Shown piece by piece: positions 8,054 to 16,550 of a stretch of 64,000 bases of DNA (positions are counted from its first letter, which is position 1; each line of letters opens with the position of its first letter). Below the pieces are notes generated by a model that worked only from the letters and a program-made list of their open reading frames with translations, did not search any database and was not told the origin of the DNA. Made by a program: the position numbers and the translations under genes. The stretch spans positions 1-64,000 of the forward strand of contig JAIBCB010000004.1 in the NCBI GenBank assembly GCA_019694355.1, given 5' to 3'. Origin of the DNA: Pyrinomonadaceae bacterium. GTDB taxonomy: Bacteria; Acidobacteriota; Blastocatellia; Pyrinomonadales; Pyrinomonadaceae.

Positions 8054-8650
8054 TCCCCATAGGGACGTATGAATGTAGCCCAGGGTAAGGCCGCATCGGC
8101 CGCCACCCTGGGAACCCGTCGCAAAATAGATCAATGGAGCTCCGTTAGGAGCGACAGGATCTTGTCGGCGGCAAGCCGCCTCCGAGGCAGCGTATTTCAT
8201 CCTGATACCACGCCGTAAACGACGTGGCTATGCGAAGCCATTGTCGGCGGCTAAGCCGCCTCCGGGAGTCTGAGTTGGCTAGGGACGGTCGGGCAAGCCC
8301 GACCGCACTGCAATGCGGCAAGCCGCGTTCGAGCACTCTTTGATGGCCGTGAACCAAGGTCTAAAGACCCGGGGCAATTCGAAGAGACTCTCAAAAATAG
8401 CGCTTGACACGTATGATACACTCGTAGAGAGAGTGTGAACATACGTTTTACACCCTGATCTTTGACAATAGTGACAATAATTGTAACCGCAAGTCGCCAG
8501 AACGCCGATTTTTGTCCCACTTTGTCCCACTTGCCCACGACGGTGGGACGGGACAAACATCGAGGCTCTCTGCAATGCTGACCGCCCGCTTACGCAGGCG
8601 GTTCTGACTTCCGGTGACCGCCCGCTGACGCTCTTGGTGCTGATGGCTAG
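8054..8650. repeat. Palindromic-repeat cluster, no gene
   Basis: I see no credible gene here. The stretch holds elements repeated elsewhere in the window. One is GTCGGCGGCAAGCCGCCTCC at 8,164 and 8,243 (the second with a one-base change). Another is a GGTCGGGCAAGCCCGACC palindrome at 8,287. A third is ACCGCCCGCTTACGCAGGCG at 8,581, with a partial copy at 8,616. There is also a run of TTTGTCCCA boxes near 8,512-8,560. They look like REP-type intergenic palindromes. Related copies occur at 27.2-28.9, 47.2, 49.8, 51.4-52.0 and 55.5 kb. Confidence 0.7.
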
Positions 8651-8661
8651 TACACTGAGCA

Positions 8662-8690
8662 TTGATTTGGGGATAAATTTGGCATAAAAT
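8662..8690 (+). promoter_or_regulatory. Sigma-70-like promoter
   Basis: TTGATT at 8,662-8,667 and TAAAAT at 8,685-8,690 are separated by 17 bases. They sit about 40 bases upstream of the ATG at 8,732. Confidence 0.55.
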
Positions 8691-8731
8691 TACACCGTAA
8701 CCAGTATTTTTTGACTGAGGAGGTCCTTTCT

Positions 8732-9253
8732 ATGACTAAGGTTTCGCATTTATTATGCGGTTTCTTTGGCAGCGTCGTGCTTTTTGCCGCGGCAATGCTT
8801 ATCCCCACTCAGACGGTCGAGAGCAAGAATGCGGCCGCCGCTGATCCCCTTCCTACCCCGCCCGTGAATGCGGCAAAAATGTCGGAATTCCGAGGCGTTA
8901 GGATCGGAATGACAAAAGACGAAGTTAAGAAGACGATCGACAAAGATCCTGTCGTCAGCGATGATTCCGGTTTCTACTATGAGTTCTCGGACAAAGAGAC
9001 CGCGCAGATCAGCCTTGATGCGGACAAAAAAGTTCGGGCGATCGCGGTAATGTATTCGGCAGTTGACGCCTCGACGCCAAAACTCACGGACGTGCTTGGA
9101 CCGGACGCAAAAGTCACGCCGGCGGCAGACGGCCAGGTCTATGACATGGTCCGTTATCCCGCTGCGGGATATTGGATCTCTTATAACCGTTCGGGCGGCG
9201 ATTCTCCACGTGTGACGATAATGATCCAGAAGATCGAAGTCGCCGAGGACTAG
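8732..9253 (+). CDS. Small exported protein, unknown function
   Basis: The ATG at 8,732 is chosen because a strong AGGAGG lies at 8,718-8,723. The product of 173 residues starts with a signal peptide (MTKVSHLLCGFFGSVVLFAAAML). The mature part has FRGVRIGMTKDEVKKTI, a pattern common in small periplasmic proteins of the BLIP/SmpA-like type (G-M-T-x(2)-E-V), then FYYEFSDKETAQISLD. The fold suggestion is tentative. It ends four bases into the 3' end of the convergent acyltransferase gene. Confidence 0.65.
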   Translation: MTKVSHLLCGFFGSVVLFAAAMLIPTQTVESKNAAAADPLPTPPVNAAKMSEFRGVRIGMTKDEVKKTIDKDPVVSDDSGFYYEFSDKETAQISLDADKKVRAIAVMYSAVDASTPKLTDVLGPDAKVTPAADGQVYDMVRYPAAGYWISYNRSGGDSPRVTIMIQKIEVAED

Positions 9254-10584
9254 ACCTTTACGTAGATCTTTTTGCGGTAGAGCAGCCACATCAGGAAGAG
9301 CCAAAAGAGGATGAAGCTGACGGCGTACATCCAAGAGGCGTCGATCGGCTGCGCGATCGGCAGGAAGATGTGGTTCATCACCCAGCCGTGGAGCGAGACG
9401 GCTTTCTCGCCATCCATCACGCGAAAGCCATCCATTATCCGCGCATGGAAGCCGCTGAAAACGAACAAGGCGATGGCATTCGCCCCAAACACTTCGAATG
9501 GCCAGGCCCAGCGGCGAATTCCTTTTAGATCAATAAGCCAATAGCAGCAACCAAGCATAAGCAACGCAAGCCCTGTCGTTGCAAGGACATACGAACTTGT
9601 CCATAGTGCCTTGTTCATCGTGAACCAACTGTTCCAGATCAGGCCGGCGGCAAGCAGAACGACCCCGAAGAAGAACATTCCCGCGACTTTTTCATAGCTC
9701 GCGGCGAACCGTTCTTCCGAATCATCTTCTGCACGACGCTTGAGCAGCCACGTGCCTGCGAGTACGCCCGAGATCGTCGTCACGATCGCCGGGAATGTCG
9801 ATAATATGCCCTCAGGATCATAAACCTTGCCGTAGCGCCAAATGTGGTTTTCCGTGAGGATCAGACGGTCGAGATAAGCGGCAAGATTGCAAGCTTTGTC
9901 GTTCATTGTCGTGATCTCGCAGCCCGGAACTGGGATAAGCGTCATCACCGCCCAATAGATGAGAAGGATCACCGCGGAGATCCAAAGCTGCTGCTTCCAT
10001 GTCGTGTGCAGGAACAAGACGGCCGTCACGAGATAGCAAACAGCGATTCGCTGCAGAACGCCTGCGATCCGGAGAGTTCCGTAGTCGTACCCAATGACGT
10101 TGTAGCCGGCAAAATTCATCGCCGCGATGCCGAGAAGCCCGATGCCGCACAGAATGCCGGCCCAAAGGAATTTCCTAAGAAGAAGCACGAAAAGGGCAGC
10201 ACAAAATACGAGCCAGATCGCAAGCTTGAGAATCCCGGGCGCATCTGTCGCCTGAAACTGAAAGAACGGCAAGACCGACACCGACGCACCGAGAAGATAG
10301 ATCGAGAGCGAACGCCTGATGATCTTTGAGTACGTCCCGAATGAAGTCCCCTCGCCGCCGGTCGTCCCAACCTTTTTGCCAAGAGAGATCGAGATCGAAA
10401 CGCCGACGATGAACAGGAAAAATGGAAAGATCCAATCGGTCGGCGTCAGGCCGTTCCATTCGGCGTGATCGAGCGGCCAATAGACCGGCGAGGTGCCCGG
10501 ATTGTTGACCAACACCATTCCGGCGATCGTGATGCCGCGAAAGACATCAAGTGAAATAAGCCGATCTGGACGGGTCTCCGCCAT
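9250..10584 (-). CDS. DUF5009/NagX-type membrane acyltransferase
   Basis: The ATG at 10,584 gives MAETRPDRLISLDVFRG; RLxSLDxFRG is the hallmark opening of DUF5009 and NagX/HGSNAT-like proteins. About ten hydrophobic segments follow, with PTDWIFPFFLFIVGVSIS in the second. The family includes heparan-alpha-glucosaminide N-acetyltransferase homologues that move acetyl groups across membranes onto amino sugars. At 444 residues the length is normal. The longer frame back to 10,779 overlaps the neighbouring gene and is not used. It lies 13 bases after the DinB-like gene and may be co-transcribed with it. Confidence 0.8.
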   Translation of the reverse strand: MAETRPDRLISLDVFRGITIAGMVLVNNPGTSPVYWPLDHAEWNGLTPTDWIFPFFLFIVGVSISISLGKKVGTTGGEGTSFGTYSKIIRRSLSIYLLGASVSVLPFFQFQATDAPGILKLAIWLVFCAALFVLLLRKFLWAGILCGIGLLGIAAMNFAGYNVIGYDYGTLRIAGVLQRIAVCYLVTAVLFLHTTWKQQLWISAVILLIYWAVMTLIPVPGCEITTMNDKACNLAAYLDRLILTENHIWRYGKVYDPEGILSTFPAIVTTISGVLAGTWLLKRRAEDDSEERFAASYEKVAGMFFFGVVLLAAGLIWNSWFTMNKALWTSSYVLATTGLALLMLGCCYWLIDLKGIRRWAWPFEVFGANAIALFVFSGFHARIMDGFRVMDGEKAVSLHGWVMNHIFLPIAQPIDASWMYAVSFILFWLFLMWLLYRKKIYVKV

Positions 10585-10597
10585 GGTGGTCAATGAG

Positions 10598-11125
10598 TTA
10601 CCAGCCGTTCCTCTCCCGTGTGCGGGTGATGTGAGCTGTGTGGTGTTGTGAATGCCATGCGTAAAGAGCGGTCGCCTTTTCGATCGTCCATACGCCTGTT
10701 TCTGGGTGAATGTACGCCTTCTGCAGCTCGGCGTCTGAGAGCGATTCGAGAAGCGCAACCCAACGGGTGTGGATCGCATTCAGCATCGCGAGCGAAACAG
10801 AGACCGGAAGATTTGAATCAGCAAGCTCTGCCCAACGGTCCTCTAAATAGGGAACGATGGTCGGCGGCTCGTCTTCTGTCAACGCAAGTTTGAAGCGCGT
10901 ATAGGACGTCGCGTGGCTGTCCGCAACGTGATGGACCGTTTGGCGAAGCGTCCAGCCTTCCGGGCGATAACGCGTTGAAAGCTGATGGTCATCAAGGCCT
11001 TCGACAGCATTTGCAAGATCGTTCGGCAGAGCCCGGAGCACCTCGATCCGATCTCTAAAAGCAGCCTTAGAGAATTCGATGTTCGCATCGAACTCACCGA
11101 TAGGATATCTAAGGTCTTCGCTCAT
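10598..11125 (-). CDS. DinB-superfamily YfiT/BstA-like thiol transferase or hydrolase
   Basis: The 175-residue product shows the YfiT/BstA pattern: N-terminal DLRYPIG, then WTLRQTVHHVADSH with metal-ligand His residues, and WHSQHHTAHI near the C-terminus supplying the others. Family members are metal-dependent and some transfer bacillithiol or related thiols. Which thiol this organism would use is not visible. It starts 9 bases after the dnaB stop on the same strand. Confidence 0.8.
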   Translation of the reverse strand: MSEDLRYPIGEFDANIEFSKAAFRDRIEVLRALPNDLANAVEGLDDHQLSTRYRPEGWTLRQTVHHVADSHATSYTRFKLALTEDEPPTIVPYLEDRWAELADSNLPVSVSLAMLNAIHTRWVALLESLSDAELQKAYIHPETGVWTIEKATALYAWHSQHHTAHITRTRERNGW

Positions 11126-11134
11126 ATGAGTCGG

Positions 11135-12496
11135 CTAGCGCGCAAGATTCTCAAAGCGTGTGTGCTCTTTGATGAACGCCAGCTTGACGGTTCCCGTCGG
11201 GCCGTTACGCTGCTTGGCAATTATCAACTCGGCGAGGCCCATCAGCGATTCGTCCTTCGGATTATAGTATTCGGGCCGATAGATAAAGCCCACGACGTCA
11301 GCGTCCTGTTCGATCGAGCCGGACTCGCGCAGATCGCTCAAGACCGGAGTGGGCGGATTTCTGCTTTCCGATGCACGCGATAGCTGGGAGAGTGCGACAA
11401 CAGGCACATCGAGTTCTTTTGCGAGAGCCTTCAATTCACGCGAGATCTGCGAGACTTCCTGTTGGCGTGATTCGACACGTTTCGACCCGCCCATTAGCTG
11501 CAGATAGTCAACGACAACCAGGTCGAGGCCTTTTTGTTCGGCAACAAGGCGGCGGCATTTTGCACGCATCTCCATCACGGAGATACCCGGAGTGTCGTCG
11601 ATGAATATCTTTGCCGAGCTTAGGATCGAGATCGCCTCGGCAAGGCGTTGCCACTCGCTGTCCACAAGGTAACCGCTTCGGAACCGGTGCGCGTTTATAC
11701 GGCCTTCCGAAGCAAGCATACGGGTTACGAGCTGCTCCTTCGACATTTCAAGCGAAAACAGGGCGACGACCGCGTTCGCCTTTAGAGCCGCGTTCTGAGC
11801 GAGCGTAAGGCAGAGCGCCGTCTTGCCCATCGAAGGACGGCCGGCGATGATGATGAGGTCGGTACGCTGAAAGCCGGAGGTAAGATCGTCGAGTTCATGA
11901 AAACCGGTCGTGAGGCCGGTGATACCGGCGGAATCGCCCTTCATGTGCTCTTTGACGCGGGCAAGGACGCGCTCAGCAACGGGTGCGATGCGAGCAAAGC
12001 TTTCGCGGGTTCGGGCTTCCGCAAGAGCGAATATTTGCTGTTCTGCGTGATCGAGAATAACCGCAGAATCGTTCTCCTCCTCAAGAGCTTCGCTTGTAAC
12101 GGCGTTGCAAGTGCGAATGAGTTGGCGAAGCACGGATTTATCGTGAACGACCTTGATGTATTCGGCGACGTTCGAAAAATGCGGCAGCCCGAGAGCTAGA
12201 TTCGCAACGGCGGTTACGCCGCCTATAGCCTCGAGCGAGCCTTGCTTTTTTAGCTCTTCACCGATAAGCACGGCATCGATCGGCCGCTGCATTTCAAAGA
12301 GCGAGAGCATCGCGAGATAGACCGACCGATTGAATTGAGAGTAAAAATCTTCGGGCTTCAGATGCTCGATCGCCTCGGCGATCACAGCATTATCGAGCAG
12401 GATCGCACCCAGGATCACGCGCTCGCTGGCCTCGCTTGAAGGCAGCGGTTTTTCGAGAAACTGCTCTCGTCGATTATCAGGAAAGGCACTTACCAT
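11135..12496 (-). CDS. dnaB: Replicative DNA helicase DnaB
   Basis: The 453-residue product is full length. The N-terminal helical domain (EASERVILGAILLDNAVI) precedes a RecA-like core with Walker A AGRPSMGKTAL, VALFSLEMSKEQL, and Walker B LVVVDYLQLM. The RESGSIEQDADVV and GTVKLAF segments complete the signature. It unwinds DNA at the replication fork as a hexamer. No intein is present. It follows rplI, a common placement, but a hairpin between them suggests a separate transcript. Confidence 0.97.
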   Translation of the reverse strand: MVSAFPDNRREQFLEKPLPSSEASERVILGAILLDNAVIAEAIEHLKPEDFYSQFNRSVYLAMLSLFEMQRPIDAVLIGEELKKQGSLEAIGGVTAVANLALGLPHFSNVAEYIKVVHDKSVLRQLIRTCNAVTSEALEEENDSAVILDHAEQQIFALAEARTRESFARIAPVAERVLARVKEHMKGDSAGITGLTTGFHELDDLTSGFQRTDLIIIAGRPSMGKTALCLTLAQNAALKANAVVALFSLEMSKEQLVTRMLASEGRINAHRFRSGYLVDSEWQRLAEAISILSSAKIFIDDTPGISVMEMRAKCRRLVAEQKGLDLVVVDYLQLMGGSKRVESRQQEVSQISRELKALAKELDVPVVALSQLSRASESRNPPTPVLSDLRESGSIEQDADVVGFIYRPEYYNPKDESLMGLAELIIAKQRNGPTGTVKLAFIKEHTRFENLAR

Positions 12497-12617
12497 TTTG
12501 GTTGGTCATAGTATTCTAGACCGTTGTCCGGGGCAATGTCGATTTGGGCGGGCCGTAATTTCGTCTTTCCCGAAATTTACGAACATTCTAAGCTCCAGAG
12601 GGCATAAGAATGCTAAA

Positions 12618-12648
12618 GCCCTCGAATCGGGCAAGCCGATTCGAGGGC
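12618..12648 (-). terminator. Strong hairpin after rplI, probable terminator
   Basis: A perfect 13-bp stem (12,618-12,630 with 12,636-12,648) encloses a five-base loop, 60 bases past the rplI stop. Read on the minus strand it is followed by CTTTAGCATTCTTAT, a modest T-rich tail. It separates the ribosomal-protein genes from dnaB. Confidence 0.65.
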
Positions 12649-12707
12649 AAAGGTCGATGACCGTCCCGCCAGAAAAGCCCGGCGTCAAGGGCCGAATAGA
12701 CAGAGAT

Positions 12708-13274
12708 TTAGGCCTCGGCTTCGGCCGATTCGGTTGCAGCTCCTTCCGCAGGAGCGGCTTCGGCAACAGGTTTTGCGGCCTTTGCCGGCTTTTCTTCAAC
12801 AGGTTTTGCGACGATCTGGCCATCTTCGGTCGTAACCTTGACGGGGATCGGGATCGCAACTTCCCTGTGGAGTTTCACGTTGACCGTATATTCGCCGGTC
12901 TCTTTGATCGGGTCGCGGAGGACGATGCGTTTGCGGTCGATCTCGTAGCCTTTCGCTTTGAGTGCATCGGCAATGTCCATCGACGTGACCGAGCCGAAGA
13001 GAGTTCCGTGCTCGCCGGCCTTTCGCTCGAAGGTGAGAGCGATCGAACTCATCTGGTCTTTCTGAGCTTCTGCGGTCGCCTTCTCAACTGCGGCCTTCTT
13101 CAACAGGGCCTCACGCTCCTGTTCGATCTGTTTGATATTCCCCTTGGTCGCAAGCGTTGCAACGCCCTGCGGCAGGAGGAAATTGCGTGCGTATCCGGCC
13201 TTGACCTTAACGATCTCGCCCCGCCCGCCGAGGTTATCGATATCCTCGCGTAAAAGTACGGTTGTATTTGCCAT
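12708..13274 (-). CDS. rplI: 50S ribosomal protein bL9 with C-terminal extension
   Basis: Residues 1-148 are a complete bL9: N-domain DIDNLGGRGEIVKVKAGY and ARNFLLPQGVA, long connecting helix, and C-domain with GTLFGSVTSMDIADAL. An extra ~40 residues rich in Ala, Glu, Pro and Lys follow (total 188 versus the usual ~150). Such low-complexity tails occur on several ribosomal proteins of this operon, including bS6. It is read in order after rpsR. Confidence 0.96.
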   Translation of the reverse strand: MANTTVLLREDIDNLGGRGEIVKVKAGYARNFLLPQGVATLATKGNIKQIEQEREALLKKAAVEKATAEAQKDQMSSIALTFERKAGEHGTLFGSVTSMDIADALKAKGYEIDRKRIVLRDPIKETGEYTVNVKLHREVAIPIPVKVTTEDGQIVAKPVEEKPAKAAKPVAEAAPAEGAATESAEAEA

Positions 13275-13338
13275 TTTTAGATCTCACTTTTCGTCCCCAA
13301 CAGCAAAGCCGCCAAAAGGACGAAGAAAAAAACTTGAT

Positions 13339-13620
13339 TTAGTCCGCAACGAACGGAAGCAATGCCATCGAGCGTGCACGCTTGATCGCTTTTGCCACAC
13401 GACGCTGATCCTTTGCCGTTATGCCAGAGATGCGTCTGGGCATGATCTTGCCGCGTTCGGGTATGAACTGACGCAAAAAGTCGACATCCTTCCAATCGAC
13501 ATAGGCCGGAACGACCTGTCGCGGACGGCGGCGTTGATATCTCCGCGGACGATCACCGATGACATCTTCTCCGACACCGAGGTCGCGGTCATCTACAATT
13601 TCCATTTCTTTGTCTGCCAT
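13339..13620 (-). CDS. rpsR: 30S ribosomal protein bS18
   Basis: The 93-residue product has the bS18 core ([15 protein letters not shown], then [15 protein letters not shown]) and the Lys/Arg-rich helix after it (AKAIKRAR). An acidic N-terminal extension of ~25 residues is present. It is located between rpsF (15 bases upstream) and rplI; no ssb gene is inserted between rpsF and rpsR, unlike in many other bacteria. Confidence 0.95.
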   Translation of the reverse strand: MADKEMEIVDDRDLGVGEDVIGDRPRRYQRRRPRQVVPAYVDWKDVDFLRQFIPERGKIMPRRISGITAKDQRRVAKAIKRARSMALLPFVAD

Positions 13621-13635
13621 AAAAACTCTCCTAGA

Positions 13636-14037
13636 TTAGGCCTCTGCCGGTGCCTCTGCTGCTTCGGCCGGTGCCGGCCTGAACGCAGCACGTTTTGCGG
13701 CCCGAGCCTCTTTCTTTGCCGTGATCGCATCGGCCTTCTTTCGATCTTCGTCAACGCGGACGGTGATATAGCGCATGATCATATCGTTGACGCGCATACG
13801 GCGTTCGAGCTCTGCGATCTCCTGCCCGGTTCCTTCGATCTCGAACAAGACATAGTGCCCTTGCTGTTTCTTTTCGATCGGATAGGCAAGGTCTTTGAGG
13901 CCGATGTTATCGACCTTCACGACGCTGCCGCCTTCTTTTTCGATCAATTTCCCGACGGCGTCATTGAGTTTCTCAATGCGGTCACTGGCCGTCTCAGGAT
14001 TGACGATATACATAACTTCGTACGTTCTGTTTGCCAT
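13636..14037 (-). CDS. rpsF: 30S ribosomal protein bS6
   Basis: YEVMYIVNPETASDRIEKL at the N-terminus and KDLAYPIEKKQQGHYVLFE in the middle identify bS6. The 133 residues include an Ala/Glu/Pro-rich C-terminal tail of ~30 residues beyond the ferredoxin-like domain. It heads the rpsF-rpsR-rplI cluster. Confidence 0.95.
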   Translation of the reverse strand: MANRTYEVMYIVNPETASDRIEKLNDAVGKLIEKEGGSVVKVDNIGLKDLAYPIEKKQQGHYVLFEIEGTGQEIAELERRMRVNDMIMRYITVRVDEDRKKADAITAKKEARAAKRAAFRPAPAEAAEAPAEA

Positions 14038-14113
14038 TTTCTTTATTTCTATTCTCCTTCCGGCTTAAAAACCTCGGCACATATCAAGGCCGAAGTAAGG
14101 AAATCTTCCCTTC

Positions 14114-14695
14114 TCAATTAAACTTTTGCATCGCCTCTTCGATGCCGTTGCGAATGATCGTCTCGACCGCATCGGCCGCACGTTCAAGGATCTCGGGCAG
14201 TTCGCCCGCCTCTTTACGGCTGAAATCTTCGAGCACGAATCGCGATGCATCCGAGATCGGATGTTCCGGCATAATACCGATCCGTAATCGACTGAACTCC
14301 TGCGTTCCGGTTCGTTCGATGATCGACCGCAGGCCGTTCTGTCCGCCATGCGAACCTTTCGGCCGGATCCTCATCGTCCCGAATGGCAACGCAAGGTCAT
14401 CGGAGATGACGATCAAATTTTCAATACACCGCTCCGGCTTCTGGAGCAAGCATTTCACTGAATCTCCGGAGAGATTCATAAACGTCTGCGGCTTTGCCAA
14501 TTCGACGCTTTTGCTGCCGATAACGGCACGGCCTACAAGGGCCTTGCATTCTTCGCGACCGATCCGCGTTTGGTGCCTGTTCGCCAAGAGTTCAGCGAGC
14601 ATAAACCCCAGATTGTGCCGCGTCCGCTCATATTGACGCCCCGGATTGCCCAGCCCGACAACGAGCCAACGCTTTTTGTCGGTGTCCTCAAGCAT
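14114..14695 (-). CDS. pth: Peptidyl-tRNA hydrolase
   Basis: The ATG at 14,695 gives 193 residues starting MLEDTDKKRWLVVGLGNPG. The GLGNPGxxYxxTRHN motif contains the catalytic His, ISDDLALPFG the Asp, and GSHGGQNGLRSI the third signature. It recycles peptidyl-tRNA in the cytoplasm. A longer frame upstream overlaps rplY and lacks homology. The rplY-pth neighbourhood is conventional. Confidence 0.96.
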   Translation of the reverse strand: MLEDTDKKRWLVVGLGNPGRQYERTRHNLGFMLAELLANRHQTRIGREECKALVGRAVIGSKSVELAKPQTFMNLSGDSVKCLLQKPERCIENLIVISDDLALPFGTMRIRPKGSHGGQNGLRSIIERTGTQEFSRLRIGIMPEHPISDASRFVLEDFSRKEAGELPEILERAADAVETIIRNGIEEAMQKFN

Positions 14696-14723
14696 CAGAC
14701 AGACCCGTAGGCCGACGGCTTTA

Positions 14724-15368
14724 CTAGGAAGCTTCGCCTTCCGGCTTGGCTTCGCCCTCAACCGCAGGCTGTGCACCCGCTTCGACCTGTGATTCGAGCT
14801 CAGGCTCCTTCGCAACGACAACGTGTGCAACGACAGCGTCGGCGTCCCCGTGAACCTCAATGCCCTTTTCGACCTTAAGATCCGCAATATGGATCGCATC
14901 GCCAATCTTGAGCGCCGCGACATCGACAACGATCGCATCGGGAGCGTTCGCAGGTTCGCAAAGAACCTTGACCTCGCGGAGGATCTGGTCGAGGATGCCG
15001 CCTTCTTCTTTAACGCCGACGGGATCGCCTTCGAGATGGACCGGAACGGTCAGCTCGATCTTCTCGCCTTTAACAAGGCGACGAAGGTCCGCGTGGGTCA
15101 GACGGCCCATCAGCGGATCGATCTGGCGATCCTGAAATATCACGTCCGAAACTCCGACTCCTGCGATATCGAGCGAAAATACGGTATTCGCGCCGCTTTC
15201 GAGCCGCAGGATCGCGGCGAGATCGCCGAGAGCCGCGGAAGCCGCAATGCTTTCGCCGCCACCGCCATAAACAACGAGCGGAACACCGCCGCTTGCACGA
15301 AGCCTTCGAGCTTCGTTCTTGCCGCGAGTCTCTCTCTTTTCAGCTTTTACAGTAATTTTTTCAGCCAT
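14724..15368 (-). CDS. rplY: 50S ribosomal protein bL25 (CTC form)
   Basis: The ATG at 15,368 opens MAEKITVKAEKRETRGKNEA. The first ~95 residues are the bL25 5S-rRNA-binding domain (VPLVVYGG, DVIFQDRQIDPLMGRL) and the rest is the CTC C-terminal domain (IELTVPVHLEGDPVGVKEEG). A short acidic tail ends the 214-residue protein. It lies between prs and pth. Confidence 0.95.
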   Translation of the reverse strand: MAEKITVKAEKRETRGKNEARRLRASGGVPLVVYGGGGESIAASAALGDLAAILRLESGANTVFSLDIAGVGVSDVIFQDRQIDPLMGRLTHADLRRLVKGEKIELTVPVHLEGDPVGVKEEGGILDQILREVKVLCEPANAPDAIVVDVAALKIGDAIHIADLKVEKGIEVHGDADAVVAHVVVAKEPELESQVEAGAQPAVEGEAKPEGEAS

Positions 15369-15378
15369 AACACTTTCT

Positions 15379-16335
15379 CTAAATAAATAAGGACGAAACG
15401 CTTGTCTCGTCATGGATCGACCTGATCGCCGAAGCGAGCAGCTTGCCGATACTCAAAACCTCGATCCTGCCTTCTGCGACCAACTCGGCAGCATTCTCCC
15501 TTGCGGGAATGGTGTTGGTCACGATCACCTTCTTCAAATGTGACGAGCGAATGTTTGCGACCGCATTGCCCGAGAACACTCCGTGTGTAAAGCACGCCGA
15601 GATCTCATTGGCTCCTGCATTGTGCAGAGCCTCGGCAACCTTGCAGATCGTTCCGCCGGTATCGCACATATCGTCGATGATGAGGCAATTCTTGCCGTCA
15701 ACATCGCCGACGATGTTCATCACATCGGCCTCGTTCGCCCGCTCGCGGCGTTTGTCGCAAAGGGCAAGCCCGGCATCCAATCTCTTTGCGTAGGCACGAG
15801 CACGCTCGGCTCCGCCGGTGTCCGGTGCGACGACGATCAGATTCTCGATCGGGTTTTCGCGGAAATAATCCACTACGACCGGTGCCGCATAAAGGTGATC
15901 GACGGGAATATCAAAAAAACCTTGTATCTGCGAAGCATGCAGATCGATCGTCAAAACTCTCTCGGCGCCGGCCTTAGTTATCAAATTTGCGACCAGCTTG
16001 GCCGCGATCGGAACTCGCGGACGATCTTTTTTGTCCGAGCGTGCATACCCGAAATACGGGATCACCGCAGTTACTCGCTCAGCGGACGCACGCACAAAGG
16101 CGTCCATCATTATGAGCAATTCCATCAGATGCTTATCGCTCGGCGGACACGTCGGCTGAACGATAAAGACGTCGTGGCCGCGGACATTCTCTTCGATCTG
16201 GAAGTTGAACTCGCCGTCCGAAAATTGCGCCGTCACCGCCTTGCCGAGATCACAGCCGAGATAGCCGCAGATCTCTTCGGCGAGGGCAGGATGTGCATTG
16301 CCCGAGAATATCTTTATCCTTCCGGTTACGCTCAT
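15379..16335 (-). CDS. prs: Ribose-phosphate pyrophosphokinase
   Basis: The 318-residue product makes PRPP from ribose 5-phosphate and ATP, feeding nucleotide, histidine and tryptophan synthesis. It has KIFSGNAHPALAEEIC at the start, FSDGEFNFQI, the flexible loop with YFGYARSDKKDRPRVPI, and the PRPP loop IIDDMCDTGGTI. Length and motifs are standard. The stop is 10 bases before the rplY start, so co-transcription is likely. Confidence 0.97.
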   Translation of the reverse strand: MSVTGRIKIFSGNAHPALAEEICGYLGCDLGKAVTAQFSDGEFNFQIEENVRGHDVFIVQPTCPPSDKHLMELLIMMDAFVRASAERVTAVIPYFGYARSDKKDRPRVPIAAKLVANLITKAGAERVLTIDLHASQIQGFFDIPVDHLYAAPVVVDYFRENPIENLIVVAPDTGGAERARAYAKRLDAGLALCDKRRERANEADVMNIVGDVDGKNCLIIDDMCDTGGTICKVAEALHNAGANEISACFTHGVFSGNAVANIRSSHLKKVIVTNTIPARENAAELVAEGRIEVLSIGKLLASAIRSIHDETSVSSLFI

Positions 16336-16365
16336 AGCTAATCGGGCATTTTCTTAACCCGAACA

Positions 16366-16411
16366 CAAAATAAAAACGGACGGTCGCTCAAATCGACGAG
16401 AGACTGTCCGT
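16366..16411 (-). terminator. Rho-independent terminator after tRNA-Gln
   Basis: On the minus strand a 10-bp stem with one mismatch (16,402-16,411 with 16,376-16,385) is followed immediately by TTTTTATTTT. It lies 17 bases beyond the tRNA 3' end and just before prs. Confidence 0.75.
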
Positions 16412-16427
16412 TCTTAATATTCACATC

Positions 16428-16502
16428 TGGCTGGGGCGGGAGGATTCGAACCTACGAGTGCCGGATCCAAAGACCGGTGCCTTACCACTTGGCTACGCCC
16501 CA
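16428..16502 (-). tRNA. tRNA-Gln(TTG)
   Basis: The minus strand folds as a cloverleaf of 75 bases: acceptor TGGGGCG paired with CGCCCCA, D arm GCC/GGC, anticodon loop CTTTGGA with anticodon TTG, T loop TTCGAAT and an encoded CCA end. The T stem has one mismatch and the anticodon stem closes on T-T, so the call rests on overall fold and identity bases. Confidence 0.93.
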
Positions 16503-16550
16503 ATTCAAAAAAGTGAAGAAACTAACGGAAACAGCCTTCGACCTCAAACC

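Noticed and set aside
10585..10779. N-terminal extension of the DUF5009 gene
   Set aside because: It overlaps the DinB-like gene and precedes the family's conserved opening without homology.
13132..14121. Long plus-strand frame of 329 codons
   Set aside because: It lies antisense to rplI, rpsR and rpsF, which are certain genes, and has no recognisable motif.
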